From Halolamina pelagica (GTDB lineage Archaea > Halobacteriota > Halobacteria > Halobacteriales > Haloferacaceae): DNA of 64,000 nucleotides. Location of the stretch: contig NZ_FOXI01000003.1 of the NCBI RefSeq assembly GCF_900115675.1, forward strand, positions 290,422 to 354,421. Direction: 5' to 3'. Under the pieces are notes generated by a model, which was not told the DNA's origin, did no database searches, and was given only the letters and a program-made list of their open reading frames with translations. Positions 7,737-16,336 of this stretch are shown piece after piece (the first letter of the stretch is position 1; each line of letters begins with the position of its first letter). The position numbers and the translations under genes were made by a program.

Positions 7737-8912
7737 ATGGATCACATAGTGGTGCTCGGTGCGGGAGTCGGGGGCGCGATGAGCGCGAACATGCTCGATC
7801 GCCGCCTCGACGACGACACACGGATCACCGTCGTCGACAAGAGTACGGAACACGCGTATCAACCGTCGTTCTACCTGTTGCCGTTCGGGTACATGGAACC
7901 GGAAGACCAGTTCCGTGACGTCCGGGAGATCATGCGCCCGGGCGTCGAGTTCATCGAGGACGAGGTAACCGGCGTCGATCCCGACGCGAAGACCGTCGAC
8001 CTGGCGGAGGAGAGCCTCTCCTACGACTACCTGATCGCCGGCCTGGGCAACCGACTCGCCGCCGAGTCGACGCCGGGGATGATGGACGGGTGGAAGGAAA
8101 CCGACTCGGTCTTCCCGTTCTACTACTACGAGGCGGCGATGGAGATGCGGGAGGAACTGGCAGCGTTCGACGGCGGCACGTTCGTCGTCACCGTCCCGGA
8201 CACGCCGTTCAAGTGCGGGGGCGCGCCGCTGAAGATGACGATGCTCGCCGAGGACTACTTCCGGCGGCAGGGGATCCGCGACGACGTCGACGTGGTGATG
8301 ACCAAGCCCGGCGACGCCGTCTTCGGCGTCTCCCCGTACCGCGAGAAACTGGAGGAGATCTGGGCGGACCGGGACATCGAGTTCCGCGGCGGCTTCACCG
8401 TCGAGGAGGTCGACTACGAGGCCCAGGAGATCCACTCGGAGGAGGGTGAAACCCAGGAGTACGACTTCTACGCGCCCGTCCCGCCGCAGTACGGCCAGCC
8501 GGCGCTGACCGAGGGCTCGCCGCTGACCGAGGGCGACGACGAACACGGCGGCGAGTACGTCACCGTCGACGAGAACACGATGCAACACACCGAGTACCCC
8601 GACGTCTTCGGGATCGGTGACGCCGGCGACACGCCGAACGCGAAGACCGCGGCCGCGGCCCGGAAGCAGGCCCACGTCGTCGTCGACAACCTCGTCGCCC
8701 ACATGAACGACGGTCGGATGACCGCCGCCTACCACGGCTACGCCGCCTGCCCCCTGCTGACGAAGAAGGGGAAGGCGATGATCGCCGAGTTCGACTACGA
8801 GGACAGCATCTCGGCGCCGGTCGAGAGCCGGGCGAACTGGATACTGGACGTCAACGTCCTCCCGAGCGTCTACTGGAACGCGTGGCTCCGCGGGTACGAC
8901 CCCCTCCCCTAA
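7737..8912 (+). CDS. sqr: Sulfide:quinone oxidoreductase-type FAD/NAD(P) oxidoreductase
   Basis: 391-aa flavoprotein read from the ATG at 7737. It has an N-terminal FAD-binding Rossmann motif (VVLGAGVGGAMSANML), a second FAD motif near FGIGDAGDTPNAKTAAAAR, and two cysteines in SQR positions: Cys160 (PFKCGGAP) and Cys338 (YAACPLLT). No cysteine stands near residue 128, the third position in classical SQRs. It should oxidise sulfide to polysulfide and pass electrons to menaquinone at the inner membrane face. It lies between the HTH-rhodanese gene and a DUF1641 gene that starts 3 nt after its stop, a known pairing. Confidence 0.9.
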   Translation: MDHIVVLGAGVGGAMSANMLDRRLDDDTRITVVDKSTEHAYQPSFYLLPFGYMEPEDQFRDVREIMRPGVEFIEDEVTGVDPDAKTVDLAEESLSYDYLIAGLGNRLAAESTPGMMDGWKETDSVFPFYYYEAAMEMREELAAFDGGTFVVTVPDTPFKCGGAPLKMTMLAEDYFRRQGIRDDVDVVMTKPGDAVFGVSPYREKLEEIWADRDIEFRGGFTVEEVDYEAQEIHSEEGETQEYDFYAPVPPQYGQPALTEGSPLTEGDDEHGGEYVTVDENTMQHTEYPDVFGIGDAGDTPNAKTAAAARKQAHVVVDNLVAHMNDGRMTAAYHGYAACPLLTKKGKAMIAEFDYEDSISAPVESRANWILDVNVLPSVYWNAWLRGYDPLP

Positions 8913-8914
8913 CA

Positions 8915-9748
8915 ATGGCGAGCGATGACCACACTGCCGACACGACGGTGTCCCTCGAGGACGACAGCGAACTCGCACGCGTCGTCGAGGAGAACGACGC
9001 GGAACTGGCCGAGCTGCTCCGGCTCCTGCTGACGGCGGAGGACCTCGCTGGCGACCTCACGCCAGAGCTCCGTGAGGCCGTCCACGAGAACCGGGAGCCC
9101 CTCGCCGAGCTCCGGGTGGCCTTCGAGCGGGAGGAGACGCTGACGCTCCTCAGAAAAGTCGGCGACGAGACCGACACGCTCGTCGAACTCCTCGACGTCC
9201 TCGCGGTGTCGAAGGACCTCACGGACGACCTCGTTCCCGAACTGCTCGTGGCCGTCCGGGAGAACCGGGAGACGGTCGAGCGACTCCGCGGATCGCTCGA
9301 GGACGAGGCGACGCTGATCCTCCTCGAGCGCCTCGGGGACAACGCCGACACGCTGGCGGAGCTGCTCGACCTCCTCGACGCGACGCACGACCTCGCGACC
9401 GAGCTCGTACCGGAGTTGCAGGCGGTCGCACGGGACAACCGGGACGTGATCCGGGAGTTCCGGATGGCCGTCGCGGGGTTTACGGACGTGCACGGCGAGC
9501 GAGACGTCGACATGTACCAGCTCGGCCGGAACGCCGGCAACATGGTTGCGACCGTGGAGACGCTCGGCGACCCGAAGGTCACCGCCGCCCTCGACGCCAC
9601 CGTCGAGGGGTTCGCGCGAGAGGACCCCGAACCGGTCGGCGTCCTCGGGCTCGTTCGGGCGCTCTTCGACGCCGACGTACGGCGCGCGCTGGGGCGGCTG
9701 GTCGCGGCCGCGCGGGCTCTGGGGCGGGCCGACCTCGGCGAGGACTGA
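8915..9748 (+). CDS. DUF1641 helical repeat protein (SQR-associated)
   Basis: 277-aa, all-alpha, strongly acidic protein. Its first ~190 residues are three copies of a ~58-residue unit (about residues 25-82, 83-140 and 141-190), each with a DTLxELLDLL helix, a D-L-x-x-x-L-V-P-E-L helix and an ENRE/DNRD helix. The C-terminal ~80 residues contain the DUF1641 signature region ending DADVRRALGRLVAAARALGR. DUF1641 proteins accompany SQR and related oxidoreductases and may be membrane-recruiting or assembly partners. The ATG is 3 nt past the sqr stop, so the two are co-transcribed. Confidence 0.85.
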   Translation: MASDDHTADTTVSLEDDSELARVVEENDAELAELLRLLLTAEDLAGDLTPELREAVHENREPLAELRVAFEREETLTLLRKVGDETDTLVELLDVLAVSKDLTDDLVPELLVAVRENRETVERLRGSLEDEATLILLERLGDNADTLAELLDLLDATHDLATELVPELQAVARDNRDVIREFRMAVAGFTDVHGERDVDMYQLGRNAGNMVATVETLGDPKVTAALDATVEGFAREDPEPVGVLGLVRALFDADVRRALGRLVAAARALGRADLGED

Positions 9749-9862
9749 GCCACGCCCCATCGGTTTACGAAAACAGTGTCGCGTTTCGGGAAACCATCTT
9801 TCGGAAGCGAGAAAACAGCTCGTAGGCTCGTCGTTTAACGCCGGCAGCCCCGAAGACTAGCC

Positions 9863-10555
9863 GTGATGAGCGAGCGATCGGAGACGGCGGCCGACGGCGT
9901 CACGGCACCGGGAATCGGCGACGAGTTCCCCGACCTCACGGTCGAGACAAGCCGCGGCGAGGTGTCCCTCCCGGACGACTACGAGGGGTCGTGGCTGGTG
10001 CTCTTCAGCCACCCGGGAGACTTCACGCCGGTGTGTACCTCCGAGTTCGTCGCCTTCGAACAGCGCCGGGAGGAGTTCGAGAAACTCGACGCCGAACTGC
10101 TCGGCCTGTCAGTGGACCGCGTCCACTCACACATCAAGTGGACCGAGTGGATCGGCGAGAACCTCGGGGTCGACATCAGTTTCCCGATCATCGCCGACGA
10201 TCAGGGTACCGTCGCCCGATCGCTCGGGATGATCCACCCGGGCGCGGGCACCGCGACGGTCCGGAGCGTCTTCGTGGTCGATCCGTCGGGGACCGTCAGA
10301 CTGGTGTTGACGTACCCGATGGAGATCGGGCGGAACATCGACGAGATCCTTCGATCGCTGCGTGCCCTCCAACGGAGTGACCAGGAGGAAGGCGTCGCCG
10401 TCCCCGCCGACTGGCCCGAGAACGAGGCCTTCGGTGACCGCGTTCTCCTCTCCCCGCCCGGGACCGTCGACGAGGCAGAGGCACGGACGGCCGAGGCCGA
10501 GGCGACGGAGGGAATGGAAGCGTACGACTGGTGGTTCGTGACCCGGTCGGAATAA
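9863..10555 (+). CDS. Peroxiredoxin (Prx6 / 1-Cys-like)
   Basis: 230-aa thioredoxin-fold peroxidase. The peroxidatic Cys is in HPGDFTPVCTSEFVAFE, the P-x-x-x-T/S-x-x-C signature. The C-terminal arm (YPMEIGRNIDEILRSLRALQ, then VAVPADWPEN) is typical of the Prx6 subgroup. No clear resolving Cys is seen, so it is 1-Cys type or uses another thiol. It reduces H2O2 and organic peroxides in the cytosol. A gtttaac TATA-like box near 9832 is ~30 nt upstream. The ATG at 9866 is an alternative start 3 nt downstream. Confidence 0.93.
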   Translation: MMSERSETAADGVTAPGIGDEFPDLTVETSRGEVSLPDDYEGSWLVLFSHPGDFTPVCTSEFVAFEQRREEFEKLDAELLGLSVDRVHSHIKWTEWIGENLGVDISFPIIADDQGTVARSLGMIHPGAGTATVRSVFVVDPSGTVRLVLTYPMEIGRNIDEILRSLRALQRSDQEEGVAVPADWPENEAFGDRVLLSPPGTVDEAEARTAEAEATEGMEAYDWWFVTRSE

Positions 10556-10586
10556 GCCGCCTCTCGGGGGGGCCGGCGTGCCGGTA

Positions 10587-10594
10587 ATTTATCT
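10587..10594 (+). promoter_or_regulatory. TATA box for the APC permease
   Basis: atttatct lies 30-37 nt upstream of the ATG at 10624. It favours that start over an in-frame GTG at 10609. Confidence 0.45.
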
Positions 10595-10623
10595 GTCGCC
10601 CTTCCCGAGTGACACGAGTAGGC

Positions 10624-12051
10624 ATGGGTACGACCAACGAGGCCGGTGGGACGAACAGAACCGGCGAGACGCCCGAATCGGCGTCGGCGACGGTGGAAGA
10701 CGGATCGGCCAGCGTCACCGAGGAGGGGTCGGAGCTCGAACGCTCGATCGGCCTCGTCGGCGGGCTCTCCATCGGTATCGGGACGATGATCGGCGCGGGC
10801 ATCTTCGTGTTCCCGGGGCTCGCGGCCGGGCGCGCGGGACCGGCGGCCGCGGGCTCGTTCGCCATCGGCGCGGTCATCGCGCTGCTGGTCGCGCTGCCCG
10901 CCTCCGAACTCGCGACGGCGATGCCGAAATCCGGCGGGGGGTACTACTACATCTCGCGTGCGCTCGGGACGCTGCCGGGCGCCGTGGTCGGCATCAGCAT
11001 CTGGCTGGGGCTGGTGTTCGCGACCGCGTTCTACCTCGTCAGCTTCGGCAACTACGCCGCCGCGCTGCTCTCGGAGGGCGGCGTGAACCTCGCCGGGCTC
11101 CCGATCGTCGACGCGCTGGCGCTGGTGTTCGGCGTCGCCCTCACCGCGCTCAACCTCGTGGGGACCGAGAACGCGGCGAAACTCCAGAACTACGTCGTCG
11201 GGCTGCTGTTGACCATCCTCGTGCTGTTCCTGAGCTACGGCAGCCTCGACGTGTTGGGGGTGTTCGGCACGGAGAGCACGCCCGAGCAGTTCATGCCGTT
11301 CGGGCCGATGCCGATGTTCACGACCGCGGCGCTGGTGTTCACCTCCTACCTCGGCTTCGCGCAGGTGGCGACGGTCGCCGGCGACATCAAGAACCCCGGT
11401 CGGAACCTGCCGCTGGCGATGGTCGGCTCGGTCCTGACCGTGGCCGTGCTCTACGTGGCCACCATCTTCGTCGCGACCAGCGCGTTCGGGAGCGGTCCCC
11501 TCGCGGGGTTCGGCGAGACGGCGATCGTCGAGGTGGCGCGGGCCTTCTTCGGCGACGCCGGCGCGTTGGCCATCCTGCTCGGCGGGCTGCTCGCGACGGT
11601 GTCGAGCGCGAACGCGTCGATCCTCTCCACCTCGCGGGCTGTGTTCGCGGTGAGCAAGGACGCGCTACTGCCGACGGTCGCGAGCCGCGTGAACCTCCAG
11701 TACGGCACGCCCCACGTCGCGCTGTCGATGGCCGGTGGGCCCGTGCTGGTGCTGATCGCCCTCGGCGAGGTCGAAGTGCTCGCGGAGGTGGCCTCGTTCC
11801 TCCACCTGATCATGTACGGGCTGATGTGCGTGGCGCTGATCGTGATGCGTCGCGACGAGCCCGAGTGGTACGATCCGGACTTCCGGGTTCCGGCCCATCG
11901 ACTCGTCGCCGGCGTCGGCGCCCTCGCGAGTTTCGGGCTCATCGCGTTCATGCAACGCGAATCGCAGATCGTTGGCGTCGCCATCATGCTCGGCGCCGCC
12001 GGGTGGTACAAGTACTACGCGGCCGACGTCAAACTCAAGGGGGTGCTGTAA
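10624..12051 (+). CDS. APC-family amino acid permease
   Basis: 475-aa integral membrane transporter. After a ~40-residue acidic cytosolic leader it starts with [19 protein letters not shown], the TM1 signature of APC transporters, followed by about 12 predicted helices. The motif [16 protein letters not shown] is the conserved loop after TM2. Loop and C-terminal residues are typical of haloarchaeal amino acid transporters coupled to UspA proteins. The substrate is unknown. The UspA gene starts immediately after its stop codon, so the pair form one operon. Confidence 0.92.
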   Translation: MGTTNEAGGTNRTGETPESASATVEDGSASVTEEGSELERSIGLVGGLSIGIGTMIGAGIFVFPGLAAGRAGPAAAGSFAIGAVIALLVALPASELATAMPKSGGGYYYISRALGTLPGAVVGISIWLGLVFATAFYLVSFGNYAAALLSEGGVNLAGLPIVDALALVFGVALTALNLVGTENAAKLQNYVVGLLLTILVLFLSYGSLDVLGVFGTESTPEQFMPFGPMPMFTTAALVFTSYLGFAQVATVAGDIKNPGRNLPLAMVGSVLTVAVLYVATIFVATSAFGSGPLAGFGETAIVEVARAFFGDAGALAILLGGLLATVSSANASILSTSRAVFAVSKDALLPTVASRVNLQYGTPHVALSMAGGPVLVLIALGEVEVLAEVASFLHLIMYGLMCVALIVMRRDEPEWYDPDFRVPAHRLVAGVGALASFGLIAFMQRESQIVGVAIMLGAAGWYKYYAADVKLKGVL

Positions 12052-12807
12052 ATGTCCGAGAACGAATACATGCCGGACCTGACCGTCGAGGGGGAACCAC
12101 TCGCGATCCGAGAGCCGCCGAAAGTGCTCGTCCCGATCGAAGTGCTCGAAGGCGAGTCGATCTCGGAGTCGCTCGTCGAGTTCCTCGCCCCCGCCGAGGT
12201 GGTGCTGCTTGGCTACCACGTCCTGCCCGACCAGACGTCGACCGAACAGGCGAGCCTGCAGTTCGAGGACCGGGCACGGTCAGCCATCGACGAGATCGCC
12301 ACCGCGTTCCGCGAGCTGGGCGGTGAGGTCGAGACCCGCGTCGCGTTCACTCACGACCGCGACGCGACCGTCGACCGTGTCGCCGCCGATGCGGCGGCGA
12401 CGGCCGTTCTGCTCCCCAACCCCGTCGGCGATGTCGAGGAGGTCGTCGTGCCGATCCGTGGCGCGATCGACGGCGACCGGCTGGCCGACCTCGTGGCGAC
12501 GCTGCTCGTCGGTCGCGGCGGGTCAGTGACGCTCTGGGGGCTCGACATCGACGAGTTCGATACGCAGGCGGCCGTCGACCGTGTTCGTGAGACCCTCACC
12601 GGTCGCGGCCTCGCCGCGGAGCGTATCCGGACCGAGGTCACCGACGTCGACTCTCCCGTCCGGGCGGTCGTCGACCGCTCGGGCGAGTTCGACGTGATCG
12701 TGATGGGCGAGGGCGGCCCCGGGCTGCTCTCCTCGCTGTTCGGCGACCCCTCCGAGCGCGTCGCCGAGGGCGCCGTCGCGCCGGTGCTCGTCGTGCGGGA
12801 CCGGTAG
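12052..12807 (+). CDS. UspA-domain protein paired with the APC permease
   Basis: 251-aa cytosolic protein with two universal-stress-protein-like halves. The first (~23-135) starts with PKVLVPIEVLEGESISE. The second ends with the nucleotide-binding pattern VIVMGEGGPGLLSSLFGDPSE followed by VAPVLVV, typical of ATP-binding Usp proteins. Its ATG directly abuts the TAA of the permease. Haloarchaeal transporters often have such UspA partners, which probably modulate transport; this is inferred from context. Confidence 0.88.
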   Translation: MSENEYMPDLTVEGEPLAIREPPKVLVPIEVLEGESISESLVEFLAPAEVVLLGYHVLPDQTSTEQASLQFEDRARSAIDEIATAFRELGGEVETRVAFTHDRDATVDRVAADAAATAVLLPNPVGDVEEVVVPIRGAIDGDRLADLVATLLVGRGGSVTLWGLDIDEFDTQAAVDRVRETLTGRGLAAERIRTEVTDVDSPVRAVVDRSGEFDVIVMGEGGPGLLSSLFGDPSERVAEGAVAPVLVVRDR

Positions 12808-12810
12808 GAG

Positions 12811-13407
12811 TCAGGAGAGGACCCGACTCCGGTGTGTCCGGACCATGTGGACCAGTGCCGAGAGACCGAAGGCGGCGCCGACGAGCAGGCCGGCGACGCT
12901 CGGCGACAGGGGGGCGAACGGAGGGAGTTCGACGGTGACCGCGATCAGGAACGCGAACGACAGCAGCGAGAGCCCGAGGAAGTAGTCGCTCCAGGGCAGG
13001 TCGTTCCCGCTGACGACCTCGAGGTACGCGTCGAGCGTCTCCCCCTCCTCGGTGAGCCGGACCTCCCCCCGGTTCTGCTCGTACTCGACGACCCCGTACT
13101 CGTCCATCTTCGGCAGGTGGGACTGGTACAGCGAGGTGTACACTCGTTTTCGCTGCTTGTAGGTCACGGCGGCCTCCTCGACGCCGTTCTCCCACGCCGC
13201 GATCTCCGAGGCGAGTTCGCGCACCGTCGCTTCGTCCTCCTCGTTCCGCAGGTAGTACAGCACGAGCCGTCGCCGCCGGTTCGAGAGCAGTTCGAACACG
13301 CGATCCCGCGAGAACGACTGTGTCGGCGTCTCCGGACAGTGTTCGGAGCTCGTTGGCAGTTCGGCTGTGCGATCGGCCGCCTCCTCAACCTGTGTGAGTT
13401 GTGCCAT
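12811..13407 (-). CDS. Winged-helix membrane-anchored regulator (DUF7344-like)
   Basis: 198-aa protein. Residues ~34-120 form a winged helix starting VFELLSNRRRRLVLYYLRNE, with the conserved YTSLYQSHLPKMDEYGVVEY segment of this haloarchaeal family. Two predicted C-terminal TM helices follow (FLGLSLLSFAFLIAVTV and VAGLLVGAAFGLSALVHM). This makes a membrane-tethered DNA-binding protein, role unknown. It is convergent with the UspA gene (3 nt apart). A related protein lies at 15390-15959. Confidence 0.85.
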   Translation of the reverse strand: MAQLTQVEEAADRTAELPTSSEHCPETPTQSFSRDRVFELLSNRRRRLVLYYLRNEEDEATVRELASEIAAWENGVEEAAVTYKQRKRVYTSLYQSHLPKMDEYGVVEYEQNRGEVRLTEEGETLDAYLEVVSGNDLPWSDYFLGLSLLSFAFLIAVTVELPPFAPLSPSVAGLLVGAAFGLSALVHMVRTHRSRVLS

Positions 13408-13660
13408 CCTCCTACTCGCCGTACCACCGTGTGACGGCCGGTGGACCCAGCGTTATCACCCGACAGACCCGACTGCGAAGGGACGCTGTCGGAGCGCCGG
13501 TGCGACCGTTCGAATCTTGTATAGTATGATTCACATGATGCCGTATCGTGTTCTTTGTTATCAATTGCACTGAATTTCACCCTGATATTGTTTTTGATGA
13601 TTCGGGTGAAACAGTGCTTTAGCGACGGACTGTTGTCGAAAAAACGTATCAAGGCACCAA
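13408..13660. other. Divergent intergenic region, AT-richer than flanks
   Basis: The divergent space between the membrane-anchored regulator and trmB is markedly AT-richer from 13510 to 13670 than the genes around it, as expected for promoter DNA. I see no gene. Confidence 0.55.
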
Positions 13661-13670
13661 TACTTATCTA
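13661..13670 (+). promoter_or_regulatory. TATA box for the TrmB-family gene
   Basis: tacttatcta lies 39-48 nt upstream of the ATG at 13709, predicting a short leader of roughly 12-20 nt. Confidence 0.5.
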
Positions 13671-13708
13671 CTCGTGGCCATAGGCTACAGTATCGGTGTG
13701 GTTCGACC

Positions 13709-14485
13709 ATGGACATCCAGGACCCGGTTGAGGACGCGGTCGAACTCCTGCAGCAGTTAGGACTGAAGGAGTACGAGGCGAGATGTTTCGTCGCGCTCTC
13801 GCAGATTTCGGCCGGGACTGCAAAGGAGGTCGCGGCGATCGCCGACGTCCCCAAAACCCGGGTGTACGACTCCGTTCGCGTACTCGAGGCGCGCGGGCTC
13901 GCGGAGGTCCAACACGCGAGCCCGCGGCGGTTTCGGGCAGTCAGGACCGACGAGGCGGTGTCGACGCTCCGGTCCCAGTACGAGAACCGGATCGACCGGC
14001 TGACGGAAGCGCTCGATCGAAGCCGGGACGGGCGGCCCGACCCGGTCTCGGAGGCACAGGAGGTCTGGTCGCTCGTCGGGAAGGAGGCCATCCGGAGCCG
14101 CGTCGATCGGATGATCGCCGACGCCGACGACCGGGTCGTCGTGATCGCCGGCCACGAGGACCGCGTGACCGAGGACTTCCTGAGCCCCCTCGGCGGTGTC
14201 GACGGCCCGGACGTCGTGGTCAGGGTCCCGACGGACCGCGCCGAGCGTCGTGTCCGCGAGCACGCGCCCCGCGTGGAGGTGTCGGTCTCGGCGTTCGACT
14301 GGGCTGGCGCCGGCGCCGACGCGGACGGCGCGGCTATCGGGACGCTGCTACTCGCCGACGGCTCCTGCGTACTGGTCAGTACTGTCCTCCCACGGGGGGA
14401 GGAGCGGGCGGTGATCGGCACCGCCCGCCACAACGGGCTGGTCGTGCTCGTGCGCCGACTGATCGAACTCTCGATCGACCGGTAG
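13709..14485 (+). CDS. TrmB-family transcriptional regulator
   Basis: 258-aa regulator. The N-terminal winged helix covers residues ~8-80 (ELLQQLGLKEYEARCFVALS, then AGTAKEVAAIADVPKTRVYD), the classic TrmB start. A short coiled segment follows (~85-115), then a C-terminal effector domain (~120-255) related to the shorter haloarchaeal TrmB-like set rather than the sugar-binding Thermococcus type. Targets and effector are unknown. It is encoded upstream of and in line with the membrane zinc-ribbon protein at 14520. Confidence 0.9.
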   Translation: MDIQDPVEDAVELLQQLGLKEYEARCFVALSQISAGTAKEVAAIADVPKTRVYDSVRVLEARGLAEVQHASPRRFRAVRTDEAVSTLRSQYENRIDRLTEALDRSRDGRPDPVSEAQEVWSLVGKEAIRSRVDRMIADADDRVVVIAGHEDRVTEDFLSPLGGVDGPDVVVRVPTDRAERRVREHAPRVEVSVSAFDWAGAGADADGAAIGTLLLADGSCVLVSTVLPRGEERAVIGTARHNGLVVLVRRLIELSIDR

Positions 14486-14519
14486 GCGGCCGATAACTAC
14501 GGCGACTACGCCCCCGGGC

Positions 14520-15383
14520 ATGGGTATGAACTCGGTGAGCCGCATCGAGCAGGCGACCGGCGTCGCATCGCTCAAAGACCCCGAGTACACCGGCCCGAAC
14601 CGCTGCTGGCCGTGCACGCTGTCGAACCTCGGTATCGCGGCCGTGTTGACCGCAGGGGTCGGCGCGGCGGCGACACGGTGGGTTCCGGCCACGGGCGTGG
14701 CGGGCCCCGCGGCGGCCACGGTCGCCGCCGTCTCGCTGGCCGTGATCTACCTCCGTGGCTACCTCGTCCCGGGGACGCCGAGGCTGACCCGCCGGTACTT
14801 CCCGGCGTGGCTGCTGGACTGGTTCGGGAAGGAGCCCGAGCGTCCGCCTGCGGCCGTCGACCCCCGGGAAACACTGGTGTCGATGGGCGTGCTCGTCGAC
14901 GATCCCGCTGCCGACGACGTGATGCTTGACTCCGCGTTCGCGGCCGCGTGGCGCGAGCGCATCGACGCCCACTGGAACGACGAAGACGCGGTCCGCGCGA
15001 CCATCGGCGACTTCGCCGGCGTCCCCCCCGGAAGCATCGAGTTCGAGTCCTACCCCGGGATGCTGGTGGCGTACGACGGCCCGGAACGGATCGCGTCCTG
15101 GGAGTCCCGGCCGGCCTGCGTGGCCGACGCCGCGGCGGCGGCGACGCTCCCGGCGTTCGATCCGGAGTGGGAGCGGCGCCCGCTGGCGGTGCGGGCGGAG
15201 CTCCTCGGCGCGCTCCGGCTGTTCGTGGAGGAGTGTCCGGCATGCGGGGGGCAGGTGTCGCTCCGGACCGAGGTGGTCGAGTCCTGCTGTTCGAGCCGCG
15301 ACGTTGTCGCCGCGACTTGCGACTCCTGTGGCGCCAGACTGTTCGAGGTCGACGCCCCGCCGGACCTCCTCGCGGCGGAGTGA
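14520..15383 (+). CDS. Membrane protein with C-terminal zinc ribbon, unknown function
   Basis: 287-aa protein of a haloarchaeal family. An N-terminal NRCWPCTLSN motif precedes two predicted TM helices (~39-80). A soluble domain (~95-240) follows, then a C-terminal zinc-ribbon-like segment with a CPACGG knuckle, CC and CDSCGA. A cgataacta box ~25-30 nt upstream supports the ATG at 14520. The position after trmB suggests regulation by it, but this is inferred. No enzymatic function can be assigned. Confidence 0.78.
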   Translation: MGMNSVSRIEQATGVASLKDPEYTGPNRCWPCTLSNLGIAAVLTAGVGAAATRWVPATGVAGPAAATVAAVSLAVIYLRGYLVPGTPRLTRRYFPAWLLDWFGKEPERPPAAVDPRETLVSMGVLVDDPAADDVMLDSAFAAAWRERIDAHWNDEDAVRATIGDFAGVPPGSIEFESYPGMLVAYDGPERIASWESRPACVADAAAAATLPAFDPEWERRPLAVRAELLGALRLFVEECPACGGQVSLRTEVVESCCSSRDVVAATCDSCGARLFEVDAPPDLLAAE

Positions 15384-15389
15384 GTCGGC

Positions 15390-15959
15390 TCAGCGCCGAC
15401 CGAGCGGCCGTCGTAGGCGGTCGACCCATCCCCGGAACGTTTCCACGAGGTACCACCGCGCCCCCCAGAGCTGGGCGGTGACGGAGGCCGCGAGCACGAA
15501 GAGCGACCCGCTCGCCCAGAGCAGCGGGTCCACGGCCGAGACGAGCGGGACCCCGGCGAGCGAGGTCACCACCAGCGTCAGCGTCACCGCCGCCAGCGCC
15601 CGGTAGTACTCGTCCCACGTGATCCCGTACGGCGTCGCCACCGACATGTAAACGTTCACGTCGCGGGCGCGTGGCTGGAGCGACACTTCGGCGGTCTCGC
15701 GATCGTACCGCACCACGCCCAGTTCCTCCAGCTTCGGCAGGTGGGTCTGGTGGAGCGAGCTGTACACGCTCTCCCGAAGCGCCCGGGGTGGCGGCGAGGT
15801 GCCGGCCTCGGCGGCGGCGACGGCCTCCGAGAGTTCGTGGAGCTCGATCGTCGTCGGGTACACGCCATCGCTCAATTGTTGGATCGTCGCCCGTCGGCGC
15901 CGGTTCGCCAGTACTTCGTAGATCTCTGACTCCGGTAGCGTGTTCCGTCTGAGCTGCAT
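15390..15959 (-). CDS. Winged-helix membrane-anchored regulator (DUF7344-like)
   Basis: 189-aa protein read from the ATG at 15959. Residues ~8-110 are a winged helix with the family pattern EIYEVLANRRRRATIQQLSD and YSSLHQTHLPKLEELGVVRY. Two TM helices follow (ALAAVTLTLVVTSLAGV and LLWASGSLFVLAASV). It is the same family as 12811-13407 and could act as a membrane-tethered regulator of the divergent surface-protein cluster starting at 16337; this is inference from position. Confidence 0.84.
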   Translation of the reverse strand: MQLRRNTLPESEIYEVLANRRRRATIQQLSDGVYPTTIELHELSEAVAAAEAGTSPPPRALRESVYSSLHQTHLPKLEELGVVRYDRETAEVSLQPRARDVNVYMSVATPYGITWDEYYRALAAVTLTLVVTSLAGVPLVSAVDPLLWASGSLFVLAASVTAQLWGARWYLVETFRGWVDRLRRPLGRR

Positions 15960-16336
15960 GGCTGGGATACTCCGAGGGTTTGCTCGGACCACCGTGGTTA
16001 TGAGTCACGTACCACGTTGTCGCCGACGTGGAGGGGAGGAACCGACCCGATCGTGTTGCCGGGTGCGGTTTTTCGCCCGCAGAGTGTGGTATAATGACAC
16101 GGTAGTGATTCACACGAAACTCGTACGCACGTCCTTCTCGTCCGGGCGCGGCCCGTAACTGCAGCTTACTCGATCGAACCGCGGGTTCGATGCTGACGGC
16201 TTCCCGGCCGACTGCTGGCGATTCTCCCGTTTGACTGTGACATGCTCGCTCGTAACTATCCTCCTCCCGTGATAGGGTGTCACCAACCGAGCGAGGGCCA
16301 GTCCCGGCAGGGGGCACCCGACGTTCGGGAGCAACC
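15960..16336. promoter_or_regulatory. Divergent intergenic region upstream of the SipW/TasA-like cluster
   Basis: 377 bp without a gene, divergent between a regulator and the secreted-protein cluster. It contains an AT-richer patch (gtggtataatgacac, near 16087-16101) usable as a TATA element. It also holds a perfect 8/3/8 inverted repeat at 16173-16191, a candidate operator or hairpin. Confidence 0.5.
16173..16191. repeat. Perfect inverted repeat (8-bp arms, 3-nt spacer)
   Basis: ATCGAACC-GCG-GGTTCGAT. It is located ~145 nt before the ATG at 16337. The right arm contains GGTTCGA, also present in the hairpins at 17951 and 19411, so it may be a third, diverged member of the same intergenic element. 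Confidence 0.6.

Noticed and set aside
16087..16101. TATAAT-like bacterial -10 box
   Set aside because: In an archaeal context this is at most a TATA element for basal archaeal transcription; no matching -35 box logic applies.
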